NCBI GenBank assembly: GCA_964399665.1
Contig: CAYNSI010000002.1
Span: 1-34,314, forward strand
From: Avisuccinivibrio_A sp964399665
Lineage (GTDB): Bacteria; Pseudomonadota; Gammaproteobacteria; Enterobacterales; Succinivibrionaceae
Length of the DNA stretch: 34,314 nucleotides
Direction of reading: 5' to 3'
The notes beneath the pieces were generated by a model. That model ran no database searches. It was not told where the DNA came from and saw nothing but the letters and a program-made list of their open reading frames with translations. The stretch's first letter is position 1. Every line of letters begins with the position of its first letter. A program made the translations under genes and the position numbers. Shown one piece after another: positions 22,597-31,763 of the stretch.

Positions 22597-22661
22597 CTTT
22601 AAGCTTATGACACCAAGTTTCCTGCCCTTAACTTAAATCAGCTTTGGTTTTTTGAGGTTTT

Positions 22662-24065
22662 ATGAGTTCTGTCCGCCTGCTGCCTGCAGTTCCTCCCTTA
22701 AGTACTGAAATCAGAAGGCTTTTTAAACTGTTCTGGCCTATTCTGTTAGGCCAGCTGGCTCAGACTTCCATGGGAGTAGTAGATACGGTGATGGCAGGTG
22801 CTGCAGGAACCGTGGAGCTTTCAGGTGTTGCCATAGGAGGATCTTTTTTCTGGCCGCCCCTGCTGTTTTTAATAGGTCTTTGCGTTGCTATCACTCCTGT
22901 TGTTGCACAGTTGCGAGGCTCAGGAAATACTGACAAGATACCTGAAAACATGCACCTTGCAACTATAATTTGTTTAAGCTTCTCGATAGTAACGGCAGTT
23001 TTGATGTGTTTTCTTCCAAGGCTCTATCACCTTGTTGAAAATGCCGACCCTCAAATGATTGAGGTAGCCACAAAATACCTTTACGCCGTGGCAGCGGGGA
23101 TCCCAGGCTTTACTCTTTTTAATATCCTAAGATCTTATTGGGAAGGCCTTGGCAACTCCCTGCCGACACTCGTCTTTGGATTTATCGCCCTGCTTCTTAA
23201 TATCCCCCTTAACTATATTTTCATATTCGGGAAACTGGGAATGCCCGCCATGGGGGGCGCAGGATGCGGTGTTGCAACGACTATTACCATCTACATTACC
23301 GCAGTCTTGATGCTCGTTTACGTGCAAAAAGGACAGTACTTTAAGAGGGTAAGACTTTACCGCAAATGGTACCCCTTCAAAAAAGAACAGGTAACAGGAT
23401 ACCTTAAGCTTGCCCTGCCGCTTGGTCTCTCCACTACCATTGAGGTAACCTGCTTTGCCATGGTATCTTTACTGCTCGCCCCCTTCGGTCCGGTCATGGT
23501 AGCCGCTCATACCATAGCCTTGAATCTGTCAGGACTGCTGTGGATCTGCCCTTTGTCCCTGGCCTCAGCTGCCACCATAAGAACAGCAGAAGCAGTGGGG
23601 GCAGGCTCCCTGCCAAGGGCCAGACGTACCGTGCAGGGAGTCATATCCTTAGGATTGGTCTTTTACCTTGCATGTTTTGTTTTGGTGATGCTAAACCGCG
23701 ACTTTATCGTCTCCTTGTACACCAAAGATGCTGCCGTACACGCCATTGCCGTGGTATTGGTTACCACCTGCGTTTACTATCTGCTCTCTGACAGCACCCA
23801 AGTGCTGTCAATAGGGATCTTAAGGGGCTTTAAGGACAGCAGGACCATCTTTATCGTCACTACCATTGCCTACTGGGTAGTAGGCATGCCCACAGGATAT
23901 ATCCTAGCCTACGGCATTATTGGAGAACCCATGCAGGCTTTAGGATTTTGGCTGGGATTTTTGGCAGCCCTAACCTTTGCTGCCATAATTTATGTCGCAA
24001 GACTTATTATGCTGTTTAAATCTCAAAAACTGCCAAAAGATCCTTATCAAAAGGCAGAAAAATAG
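22662..24065 (+). CDS. MATE-family multidrug efflux transporter (NorM-like)
   Basis: This 467-residue protein has about 12 membrane helices and the MATE pattern: FKLFWPILLGQLAQTSMGVVDTVMAG near the start, then LSGVAIGGSFFWP, and LRSYWEGLGNSLPTLVFGF near residues 149-167. Further on come LALPLGLSTTIEVTCFAMVSLLLAPFGP and RTAEAVGAGSLPRARR. MATE pumps export cationic drugs and metabolites using sodium or proton gradients. The order of motifs resembles NorM-type members, but the exact substrate is not readable. GAGG precedes the ATG. It follows metG after a terminator-like hairpin and ends 21 bases from the convergent gntK gene. Confidence 0.93.
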   Translation: MSSVRLLPAVPPLSTEIRRLFKLFWPILLGQLAQTSMGVVDTVMAGAAGTVELSGVAIGGSFFWPPLLFLIGLCVAITPVVAQLRGSGNTDKIPENMHLATIICLSFSIVTAVLMCFLPRLYHLVENADPQMIEVATKYLYAVAAGIPGFTLFNILRSYWEGLGNSLPTLVFGFIALLLNIPLNYIFIFGKLGMPAMGGAGCGVATTITIYITAVLMLVYVQKGQYFKRVRLYRKWYPFKKEQVTGYLKLALPLGLSTTIEVTCFAMVSLLLAPFGPVMVAAHTIALNLSGLLWICPLSLASAATIRTAEAVGAGSLPRARRTVQGVISLGLVFYLACFVLVMLNRDFIVSLYTKDAAVHAIAVVLVTTCVYYLLSDSTQVLSIGILRGFKDSRTIFIVTTIAYWVVGMPTGYILAYGIIGEPMQALGFWLGFLAALTFAAIIYVARLIMLFKSQKLPKDPYQKAEK

Positions 24066-24086
24066 ACCGGCTTAAAAATCCCTGCC

Positions 24087-24614
24087 CTATTTATCGTCCT
24101 GAGACAGCATTCTTTGGTCAACTGCACGACAGGCTGTGGCAATTACTTCCTCAAGAGGGGGCGTAATATCAATGGTTATGACATCAGTCTCATCCTCCCT
24201 TGGAATTTCGAGGGCATCAAACTGGCTTTGTACCATGCTCTCCTTCATATAATGTCCCTGACGTGCCCTCATGCGCTCACAGATAAGGTCAAATGATCCT
24301 TTAAGGTGTACAAAAAGCAGATCATTGCCCTCACGCAAGATCTCACGGTATTTTTTCTTCAGGGCCGAGCAGACAATAACCCCGCTTGAGCTCCTTTGTG
24401 ACAGAGAAAAGAACACATCGGAAATACGTACAAGCCATGGGGCGCGATCTTCATCATTCAGAGGCTGACCTTGTGCCATCTTAAGAACATTGGCTCGAGG
24501 ATGTAAGTCATCACCGTCTAAGAATCTGCAGCCTAAATGTTCTGCAAGGGCTATCCCAACTGAAGTCTTCCCCGAACCGCAAACTCCCATCACCACAATA
24601 TTTTTCCCGGCCAT
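24087..24614 (-). CDS. gntK: Gluconokinase
   Basis: A 175-residue P-loop kinase with Walker A GVCGSGKT at 10-17 and the substrate-site motif FLDGDDLHP at 31-39. MAQGQPLNDEDRAPWL follows near 47-62, with CSALKKKYREILREG and LKGSFDLICERMRARQGHYM after it. All of these are characteristic of GntK/IdnK gluconokinases, which make 6-phosphogluconate from gluconate and ATP in the cytoplasm. The length is normal. It lies 48 bases after the TolC-like gene and appears to be the last gene of the efflux gene string. A link to sugar-acid uptake by the TRAP systems is possible but not shown. Confidence 0.93.
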   Translation of the reverse strand: MAGKNIVVMGVCGSGKTSVGIALAEHLGCRFLDGDDLHPRANVLKMAQGQPLNDEDRAPWLVRISDVFFSLSQRSSSGVIVCSALKKKYREILREGNDLLFVHLKGSFDLICERMRARQGHYMKESMVQSQFDALEIPREDETDVITIDITPPLEEVIATACRAVDQRMLSQDDK

Positions 24615-24662
24615 GTGTTACCTCACCTGTTTTCACTGCTTATATTGATACAAAATTTATCC

Positions 24663-26093
24663 TTAAGACTGCCCGATATTTTCAAGACTTTGCAGTACCA
24701 TAGTTACCGATTCTTCATCCGTACCTCCGCCCAAGGCTACCATCAGGGTCATCTTGGCATCCAAAAGATCCCTTTTTAATCCTAAAAAGCTTATGGCAGC
24801 CTGTCTTTGGGTATCACAGGCATCAAGAAAATCTGTCAATGTTGCCGAGCCGTAACGGTAACGGGCTTCATAGCGATCGCGGTTTAGAGTCGCAAGATTT
24901 AAGGTTTCCTCTGCCGTTACCACTGCCTTTTGGTAGTAATTAAGATTCTCCAGAGCATCGTAGACCTCCTTTACCGCATCAAGATAGGTGTCAACAAAGT
25001 CAACCCGGGCCAAATCCCTTTCTACCAGGGCAAGTTCCTTTTCATATTTAAGATCCCAGTAATTTAAAAAAGGAAAGGTAATGGCAGCCCCCAGGGCTCC
25101 TATGGGATCTGACAAAATTCTGCCAAAGCTTGCCGCATCTCCGCCTGTAACTGAGGCCGTAAGATTTAGAGTAGGGAAGAAACTTGAATTTGCCTCATCG
25201 ACATCATAGAAAGCAGCCTTAAGCCTGGCCTCGGCTGCCATCAGATCCGGGCGGCGTGACAGCAGGCTTGCGGGGATTTCAAGTCCAATGTCAGGACTTG
25301 CAGCATCTTCAAGCTTGAGAGTATAGACAGTACTTTGTGCATTTTCCCCTAAAAGATAGGTTAAGGCATTAGCTGCATTGCCTACTGCCTGAACCCTGGC
25401 ATCATAGGTATCCTCAATGGCAAGGAAATTGACTTTGGCAGTATCAAGCTCCAGCAAATCTGCAGATCCTGCCTCATAACGGCTTTGTACCAGCTCAAGG
25501 CGTCTTCTGCCGTCTTTAAGCTCCTCCTCTCCAAGAGCCAGAGCCTCTTTGGCATAGGCATACTGCCAGTAGGCCTGACTTACCGAGCTTATAACAGTAA
25601 GTCTCATGGCAAGATAATCATACAGTGAAGCCATGAGATTTTCTCCGCTTGAAAGCCTCTGGGCCTCAAGGCGCGAGAAAAGATCCACCTCAAAGGAAAG
25701 ACCAAGGCTTGATGAAGACGATCTAACACTGGGATTGCCATGATCAAGCTCACGACTGATATCAAAACCAATCCCTGAGTTAAAGTCAGGCAGGATATTA
25801 GTACGGGACAACCCCAAAGAATACCAGGCAGATCTTACATTAAGAAAGGCAGTCTGCATTTGGGAATTGTTGGAAAGGGCCTTGTCAATAGCATCAGAGA
25901 GCATCTTATCGCCAAAACTTTGGTAAAAGTCCTCATCTAAGCGATTTTTTTGATAAAGCTCCTCATATGGATAAGAGCTTATCTCATCAAGATCGGGTCT
26001 TTGATAATCAGTAAGCATTAAAGAGCAGCCCTGAACAATTAAAGCCGCCGCTAAAAGAACGATTAAAGCAGGAAGATTTTTTTCCCTTGGCAT
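24663..26093 (-). CDS. Outer-membrane efflux lipoprotein, TolC/OprM family
   Basis: This 476-residue protein has a lipoprotein signal (ALIVQGC) and two OEP-type halves. The first half includes the ALSNNSQMQTAFLNVRSAWYSLGLSRTNILPD block, the second PASLLSRRPDLMAAEARLKAAFYDVDEANSSFFPTLNLTAS, the hallmark of the NodT/OprM/CusC branch. Such proteins form a trimeric barrel and periplasmic tunnel. The ATG at 26093, with AAAGGAG upstream, is chosen; the frame itself extends to 26129. It lies 38 bases after rmlD, in the same string as macA and macB, and is the likely outer-membrane partner of that pump. It differs from E. coli, where MacAB uses the unlinked TolC. Confidence 0.92.
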   Translation of the reverse strand: MPREKNLPALIVLLAAALIVQGCSLMLTDYQRPDLDEISSYPYEELYQKNRLDEDFYQSFGDKMLSDAIDKALSNNSQMQTAFLNVRSAWYSLGLSRTNILPDFNSGIGFDISRELDHGNPSVRSSSSSLGLSFEVDLFSRLEAQRLSSGENLMASLYDYLAMRLTVISSVSQAYWQYAYAKEALALGEEELKDGRRRLELVQSRYEAGSADLLELDTAKVNFLAIEDTYDARVQAVGNAANALTYLLGENAQSTVYTLKLEDAASPDIGLEIPASLLSRRPDLMAAEARLKAAFYDVDEANSSFFPTLNLTASVTGGDAASFGRILSDPIGALGAAITFPFLNYWDLKYEKELALVERDLARVDFVDTYLDAVKEVYDALENLNYYQKAVVTAEETLNLATLNRDRYEARYRYGSATLTDFLDACDTQRQAAISFLGLKRDLLDAKMTLMVALGGGTDEESVTMVLQSLENIGQS

Positions 26094-26131
26094 TTTTGCT
26101 CCTTTAAGATCCGCCTTAACCTGTAACATGA

Positions 26132-27157
26132 TTATTCCTGAAGGATTCTAACAGTAGATGATTTAGTATCAATGCCAAACTCCCTTACATCATCGCTCCT
26201 AAGACAGGTAAGCTTATCTGCATCCTCCATAGGATCTTCCCTGTCAGGGCTTTTTTCTTGATAAGATGCAGTTAACTCAAATGCTGCCTGTTCTAAGGTT
26301 TCCTCAAGATAATCCTCCCAAAGGGGCATCTTAAAATTGAAAGTCTCCTCAAACTTTGTAGTATCAAGTCTTGAGTCAGAGGGCCTTACCGCCTTAACAG
26401 GATATTCAAAGCTTGAAATGGAACGCACCCTGACATCATGAGAAATCAATCCTGTCTCAAAGGCCCTCTCAAAGATCTTTGAAGCAAAAAGGTCCCAGGA
26501 AGTTTCAGGCTTGCCTGCAAAATGATAGATCCCCTTTAAATCCCTTTGTTTTTTGGATAATTCCACGGCAGCTGTCACCAGGCCCTCAGCTAAAGCTTGA
26601 GCCGGAGTGGGATTTCCCTGCTGATCAAAAACTACCCTTACTTCATTGCGTTCCATGCCAAGTTTGAGCATGGTTTTTACAAAGTTTTTACCGAACTTTC
26701 CGAAAATCCAGGAAGAGCGCACAATAATATAATTGCAGCCGCTTTGCATAACAGCCTCTTCCCCTTTTAACTTGCTTTGCCCATAAACGCAGCTTGTTGA
26801 GGTTTCATCATCCTCCTTGTGGGCACATCCTGTTTCTTTTGAGAACACATAGTCAGTTGAGATATGAATTAGATCCATTCCCAAAATCCTGCAGGATTTT
26901 GCAAGATTTAAGGCCCCTTGTTCATTGACAGCAAAGGCAGCCTCTTTTTGTGATTCAGCACCTTCCACATCGGTAAAGGCTGCAGCATTTATAACTGTGG
27001 AAGCACCTGAGGCCTCAAGGACAGCCAATACCTCTTCAAAATTGGTAATATCAAGCCGTTCCCGGGATAAGGGGACTACTTCAATAAAATTCCTTAATAA
27101 GGCGGTTTCAAGCTCACGTCCCACCTGCCCTAATGCTCCGGTTACAGCAACGCGCAT
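26132..27157 (-). CDS. rmlD: RmlD-family NAD(P)-dependent sugar nucleotide reductase
   Basis: A 341-residue short-chain dehydrogenase-type protein. It has the Rossmann motif TGALGQVG at 6-13, the NAA stretch INAAAFTDVEGAE at 56-68, STDYVF at 100-105 and the catalytic tyrosine-lysine pair in YGQSK (Y125, K129). The late PVKAVRPSDSRLDTTKF motif is typical of dTDP-4-dehydrorhamnose reductase. The reaction is the last step of dTDP-L-rhamnose synthesis. The other rml genes are not nearby. The last 45 or so residues are a charged extension beyond the usual end. The ATG at 27157 overlaps the pepT stop (TGATG) with AGGAG upstream; a GTG at 27160 is an alternative. Confidence 0.87.
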   Translation of the reverse strand: MRVAVTGALGQVGRELETALLRNFIEVVPLSRERLDITNFEEVLAVLEASGASTVINAAAFTDVEGAESQKEAAFAVNEQGALNLAKSCRILGMDLIHISTDYVFSKETGCAHKEDDETSTSCVYGQSKLKGEEAVMQSGCNYIIVRSSWIFGKFGKNFVKTMLKLGMERNEVRVVFDQQGNPTPAQALAEGLVTAAVELSKKQRDLKGIYHFAGKPETSWDLFASKIFERAFETGLISHDVRVRSISSFEYPVKAVRPSDSRLDTTKFEETFNFKMPLWEDYLEETLEQAAFELTASYQEKSPDREDPMEDADKLTCLRSDDVREFGIDTKSSTVRILQE

Positions 27158-28449
27158 CACATCTCCTTGCCGGCAATAATATTAACCAGGGAAAAAACAC
27201 ATTCTAATGACTTTAAAAAGGACTTAACCGGCAGACATTCATAAGGACCATGTGCACACAGACCCCCCGTGAAGATATTGGGGCAGGGAAGCCCTCTTGC
27301 CGAAAGATTAGCACCGTCGGTGCCCCCGCGCACTCGGTTTAATACGGGAGCAACTGAGGCACTGTTATATGCTTCCTGACACCAAGAGAGGATATCAAGT
27401 TTTCCTTGTGATTTGTCGAGGCTCTCTTGAAGATAATCCTTCATATTGTGGTACTGAAAGTCAATTTTGACCCTGACATATTCACAGCCGTATTTGTTAT
27501 TAAGCTTTGCAGCAGTCTTTGCAATAAAGTCCTGACGCTTTTGAAACTCTTTTTTATCAAAGTCCCTGATTAATACCTTAAGCTCAGCCTCTGCTGCACT
27601 GCCGGCAAGATCATAGGGATGATAAAAACCCTGCCCTCCTGCCGTGGTTTCAGGAGCCTCATGCTTGGGCAGCTGGTCTATAAACTCGCAGGCAAGCTTT
27701 AAGGCATTTACAAGTTTGTCCTTGGCATATCCTGTATGTACCGAAACTCCGGTAAATGTCACCACAGCCTTTGCCGCATTGAAGGTTTCCTCATCGATAA
27801 GACCAATTTCCCCTCCGTCTACGGTAACCCCGACATTTGCTTTTAATGAGGGGATATCAATACGGGCAGCAGACAGGCCTATTTCCTCATCTACGGTAAA
27901 CACCAAGGTTAAAGGCCCGTGCCTTAAAAGCGCCTTTTCTGCAGTACAGGCTTTTGCAAGCTGCAGCAGTACTGCCACGCCTGCCTTGTCATCTGCTCCA
28001 AGCAGCGTGGTGCCGTCAGTTACAATAATATCCTCTCCTACATGATTGTTAAGCTCAGGACAGATGTCATCGGTAATCTTAAGCCCGTTTGCAAGCTCAA
28101 TACCGTCTCCTTCATAGCCTACAACCAGGGCAGGATTTACATTGTCTCCTTTAAAATCTGCGGCAGTATCCATATGGGCAAAAAGAGCCAGGCAAGGGGC
28201 ATTCTCGCAGCCTGAAGACGCAGGGATCAAGGCCGTGACCACCCCGTTTTTTTCCTGCTTAACACTCAACCCCAAGGCGGTAAGTTTTTGATGAATAAAA
28301 GCTCCAAGCCTAAGCTGCCCCGGGCTTGAAGGAACACAGCCTGCTTTAGGATCTGATCTAGTATCAAAAGATACAAGCTCCAAAAAATCCTTTACAAGCT
28401 CATTTTGAGCCCCAAGTTTTTCTAAAGCCCCCGTCACTGCCTGCTGCAT
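27157..28449 (-). CDS. pepT: Peptidase T (aminotripeptidase)
   Basis: This 430-residue M20-family metallopeptidase removes the N-terminal residue from tripeptides in the cytoplasm. Zinc-site motifs are in order: FAHMDTAADF (H92, D94), GADDKAG, TVDEEIG with the catalytic glutamate, VDGGEIG, and the closing GGTDGANLSARGLPCPN with CAHGPYE. The early LVSFDTRSDP is typical of PepT. The frame extends to a TTG at 28479, but the ATG at 28449 has AGGGGGCGG upstream and gives a length closer to E. coli PepT (408). It lies 38 bases after macB and overlaps rmlD by 1 base. Confidence 0.95.
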   Translation of the reverse strand: MQQAVTGALEKLGAQNELVKDFLELVSFDTRSDPKAGCVPSSPGQLRLGAFIHQKLTALGLSVKQEKNGVVTALIPASSGCENAPCLALFAHMDTAADFKGDNVNPALVVGYEGDGIELANGLKITDDICPELNNHVGEDIIVTDGTTLLGADDKAGVAVLLQLAKACTAEKALLRHGPLTLVFTVDEEIGLSAARIDIPSLKANVGVTVDGGEIGLIDEETFNAAKAVVTFTGVSVHTGYAKDKLVNALKLACEFIDQLPKHEAPETTAGGQGFYHPYDLAGSAAEAELKVLIRDFDKKEFQKRQDFIAKTAAKLNNKYGCEYVRVKIDFQYHNMKDYLQESLDKSQGKLDILSWCQEAYNSASVAPVLNRVRGGTDGANLSARGLPCPNIFTGGLCAHGPYECLPVKSFLKSLECVFSLVNIIAGKEM

Positions 28450-28487
28450 AAACCGCCCCCTAAAAACTTCTGCTGCCAAAATTATAG

Positions 28488-30452
28488 CTACTCGCGGGCT
28501 AATGCCTCAATAGGATTGAGCTTTGATGCCGATCTTGCCGGCATAAACCCAAAGGCAATACCAATAAGGGAGGAAGTTGCCACAGCCGCGATAATTGAAT
28601 CCACTGAAAAGGCCAGGGTAATGGAGGGGACAAAATACTGGACGACGCTTCCTAAAGCAAAAGAGCACACCACCCCTACTGCGCCTCCTAAAAGACAAAC
28701 CATCACCGCCTCAATTAAAAACTGGGCCATAATATCACTTTGTCTTGCCCCAACTGCCATACGGATCCCAATCTCCCTGGTGCGCTCGGTAACTGACACC
28801 AGCATAATATTCATGACCCCGATCCCGCCTACAACAAGTGAAATTACCGCAATAGCCGAAATTAACAGGGTAAAGGTCATGGTGGCAGAGGATATCGATT
28901 TCATAATGGTATCTGAGGACTGGATAAAAAAGTCCTGTCTGCCGTGTCTTGTAGTAAGAAGATTTACCAATGACCTCTCAGCAACTGCAGTAGGAAAGCC
29001 CTCTGAAATTCTGATGATAATCGATGACAGATAATCCTGCTTATAAAGCCTGGTCATGGCTGCCGTATAGGGCATGAAAACATACAGGCTGTCGCTTCTC
29101 ATAAAAGGGGAGTCAATTTCAGCAAGCACCCCGACAACGGCAAGGGGCAGGGCATTTACCAAAATAGTCTTGCCTATGGGATCTTCTCCTGCAAAAAGAT
29201 TGTCAGCAGTTTCCTTTGAAATAACGGCAAGCTGTAAATTATTCTCCACCTCTTCTGCGGTAAAAAGCCGGCCTTTTTGCACTTGATAGCCGTAAACGCG
29301 GAAAAGATCCGCTGTCACCCCCTGGGCAGAGCCGTCAAATTCCAAAGGCCCCCTGCGAAGCAGTACGCTCGACTCTACCGAAACTGAAGCAGAATCCACA
29401 AAAGGCTGGCCCTCAAGGGCCTTTAAATCCCTGGGGGTTAACGTCCTTACTCTTCCTGATCGCACATCACCCATGCGCTCCCCAGGATAAATGGTAATAG
29501 TATTGGTGCCCAAAGAGGAAATATTGTCCATGATCTGCTGGGAGGCACCGCGGGCCAGGGCCACTACGGATACAACGGCCATAATGCCTATAATGATGCC
29601 AAGCATGGTAAGCAGCGTTCTCATGCGGTTTGCAAACATAGCCCTGATTGCCATGGTAAAGGCCTCATTGAAGCGGTCATAAAAGGCACCGGGCCTTGTT
29701 GCCCAGACTTTATTTAACCTGACGCCGTCTTCATTGGATACTCCCTCGTAGGAGGGGATTTTCTCATTGATCTCATCTGATACTATCTGGCCGTCACCAA
29801 TGGTAATAATACGCCTTGCCTGCTCTGCAATCCCTCTGTCATGGGTAACTATAATAATAGTGTGGCCTCTTTGATTAAGGTCTTTGAGAATACGCATTAC
29901 CTCCCTGCCGGACTTGGAATCAAGAGCCCCTGTAGGCTCATCGGCAAGAATGATCTGCCCTCCGTTCATAAGGGCCCTTGCAATGGAAACACGCTGCTGC
30001 TGTCCCCCTGACAGCTGTGACGGCTGATATTCAGCCCGCTCCTTAAGTCCCAGGTTTTCAAGCAGGTTTATGGATCTGAATCTTCTCTTGCTTTCTTTTA
30101 CCCCTGCATAAACTGCTGGAACCTGGACATTTTCCTCTGCCGACAGGTGCCCCAGCAGATGATAACGCTGAAAGATAAAACCAAAAAAATCACGGCGCAA
30201 AGAAGCCAAATCATCAGGCAGTAATCGTGAGGTATCGGTGCCTTTTACCTCATATTGTCCTGCAGTAGGGGTATCAAGGCAGCCTATGATATTCATGAGG
30301 GTGGACTTGCCTGATCCTGACGGTCCTACAATTGCCAGCATCTCACCCTGGTACACCTTAAGATTGATGCCGTGCAGAACCTCAACCTCCTGTTCCCCCG
30401 AGGCATAGGATCTGCGTACATCCTTTAATTCCAGCAAGAGCTCAGCTGCCAC
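28488..30452 (-). CDS. macB: MacB-type efflux ABC transporter (ATPase plus permease)
   Basis: A 654-residue protein joining an ABC ATPase to an FtsX-like permease. The ATPase has Walker A GPSGSGKST at 43-51, signature LSGGQQQR at 147-154 and Walker B ILADEPTGALD at 168-178. Four membrane helices follow: one after the ATPase (MRTLLTMLGIIIGIMAVVSVVALA), a large periplasmic domain, then three near the C-terminus with GGIGVMNIMLVSVTERTREIGIRMAVGA. MacB exports macrolides, enterotoxin or heme-related substrates in relatives through MacA and TolC. The start is GTG at 30452 with AGGAG upstream, 12 bases after macA. Length matches E. coli MacB (648). Confidence 0.95.
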   Translation of the reverse strand: MAAELLLELKDVRRSYASGEQEVEVLHGINLKVYQGEMLAIVGPSGSGKSTLMNIIGCLDTPTAGQYEVKGTDTSRLLPDDLASLRRDFFGFIFQRYHLLGHLSAEENVQVPAVYAGVKESKRRFRSINLLENLGLKERAEYQPSQLSGGQQQRVSIARALMNGGQIILADEPTGALDSKSGREVMRILKDLNQRGHTIIIVTHDRGIAEQARRIITIGDGQIVSDEINEKIPSYEGVSNEDGVRLNKVWATRPGAFYDRFNEAFTMAIRAMFANRMRTLLTMLGIIIGIMAVVSVVALARGASQQIMDNISSLGTNTITIYPGERMGDVRSGRVRTLTPRDLKALEGQPFVDSASVSVESSVLLRRGPLEFDGSAQGVTADLFRVYGYQVQKGRLFTAEEVENNLQLAVISKETADNLFAGEDPIGKTILVNALPLAVVGVLAEIDSPFMRSDSLYVFMPYTAAMTRLYKQDYLSSIIIRISEGFPTAVAERSLVNLLTTRHGRQDFFIQSSDTIMKSISSATMTFTLLISAIAVISLVVGGIGVMNIMLVSVTERTREIGIRMAVGARQSDIMAQFLIEAVMVCLLGGAVGVVCSFALGSVVQYFVPSITLAFSVDSIIAAVATSSLIGIAFGFMPARSASKLNPIEALARE

Positions 30453-30464
30453 TGTTACGATCTC

Positions 30465-31673
30465 CTAAAACGGCCCCGGGGGACGGCGGCGGCGATCATT
30501 GTCCATGGCAGCCTGTTCTGCAGCTTCCACATCATCACCTATGACCACCTGATCGGTAATATCAAGACCTGCAATAACCTCAATGTACTGCTCATCCCTG
30601 ATGCCAAGCACAAGTTCTTTTTCCATCACCCTGCCGTCAACCAAAACATATACCGTGCCCCGGCCCAGGTAGTTGTCGGTCCTTAGAGTGGTAAGGGGAA
30701 TTGCCAGGACATTTTCCTTGGAATCAATATCAATAGTGACAGAGGCTGTCATATCAATACGCAGCAGGCCTTCAGCATTGTCAACATCCAAAAGCGCATT
30801 GTAGTAAACCGCCTCAGTAGAGCTTGAAGAAGAGCTTGAGGAAGAATCATCTGAAGCGCTTTCAGGCGCAGGCTCAATACGGTACAAGGTAGAGTAAAAG
30901 GGCTGGTTTGGCAGGCCCAGAATGGTAAATGAGCAGGGCATCCCCACCTTTACCTTAACCACATCAGCCTCTGAAATCTCAGTTTCCACCGTCATGACAT
31001 CAAGCTTTGCCAGTTTTAAAATAGTAGGCGTGGTTTGATTAGCATTGACCGTCTGGCCTTCTTCAACCGGAATGGCGTATACAGTTCCATCCATGGGAGC
31101 TGAAATCCTGGTATAGGCTAAATTGGTTTCAGCATCATCAATGGCAATCCGTGCCTGCTCAAGCTGGGCATCCAGAGCCTCCAAATCAGCCACGGCCATC
31201 TCCCATTCAGCCTCGGCCGTTTCAAAATCCTGCTCTGAGGACGCCCCTGAAGCCCTTAATCTTTTTTGTCTTTGGTACTCAAGCTCAAGGCGCTTTAAGT
31301 CAGCCTTCCCGGATTTTATCTGCGCCTGAATAAGGCGTTCCTGGGCTTTGGCATTGCGAAGCTCATTCTCCTGGATATCAGGATCAATTTCTGCCAGTAA
31401 ATCTCCTTCCCTGACAACATCTCCTGTCTGCACATGCAGTTTTTTGATCTGTCCTGAAACCTGGGCACCTACCTCAACTTCCACCTTGCCAGCCAGGGTT
31501 CCTGTTGCAAAAACCTGATTTTTAATATCCCTATAGGTGGGGCTTGTGGTCATAAAGGTTTCTTCAGAACCGCCAAGCAGTGAGGCTGCCCCATAGAAAA
31601 GAAGAAATAACAGCACAAGAGCCGGCAGAATAAATTTTTGGTACCTTTTGAACCTGTAAAACTCAATGGGCAT
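30465..31673 (-). CDS. macA: MacA-type periplasmic adaptor protein
   Basis: This 402-residue membrane fusion protein has one N-terminal membrane helix (about 15-35) and a biotinyl-lipoyl-like half GTLAGKVEVEVGAQVSGQIKKLHVQTGDVVREGDLLAEIDPD. A long helical hairpin follows (about 100-180), then the matching lipoyl half AYTRISAPMDGTVYAIPVEEGQTV. It bridges MacB and the outer-membrane channel. A run of serines (DDSSSSSSSSST) in the beta-barrel region is an unusual insertion. The ATG at 31673 with GAAGGA upstream is preferred over the TTG at 31685. It is the first gene of the string macA-macB-pepT-rmlD-tolC-like-gntK. Confidence 0.94.
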   Translation of the reverse strand: MPIEFYRFKRYQKFILPALVLLFLLFYGAASLLGGSEETFMTTSPTYRDIKNQVFATGTLAGKVEVEVGAQVSGQIKKLHVQTGDVVREGDLLAEIDPDIQENELRNAKAQERLIQAQIKSGKADLKRLELEYQRQKRLRASGASSEQDFETAEAEWEMAVADLEALDAQLEQARIAIDDAETNLAYTRISAPMDGTVYAIPVEEGQTVNANQTTPTILKLAKLDVMTVETEISEADVVKVKVGMPCSFTILGLPNQPFYSTLYRIEPAPESASDDSSSSSSSSSTEAVYYNALLDVDNAEGLLRIDMTASVTIDIDSKENVLAIPLTTLRTDNYLGRGTVYVLVDGRVMEKELVLGIRDEQYIEVIAGLDITDQVVIGDDVEAAEQAAMDNDRRRRPPGPF

Positions 31674-31721
31674 TTTATCCTTCAACCCCTAAGGTCACAC
31701 ACTATCAAGAGTCTATGAATT

Positions 31722-31729
31722 ATTATAAT
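31722..31729. promoter_or_regulatory. Possible divergent -10 elements for macA and rlmI
   Basis: The 90-base gap between the divergent macA and rlmI genes holds TATAAT on the plus strand at 31724-31729 and TATAAT on the minus strand at 31727-31722. Either could be a -10 box. No good -35 box was found at the expected distance on either side, so the call is tentative. Confidence 0.4.
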
Positions 31730-31763
31730 AGCCCACAATTAGGTCATAATTAGGAACAAGCAA

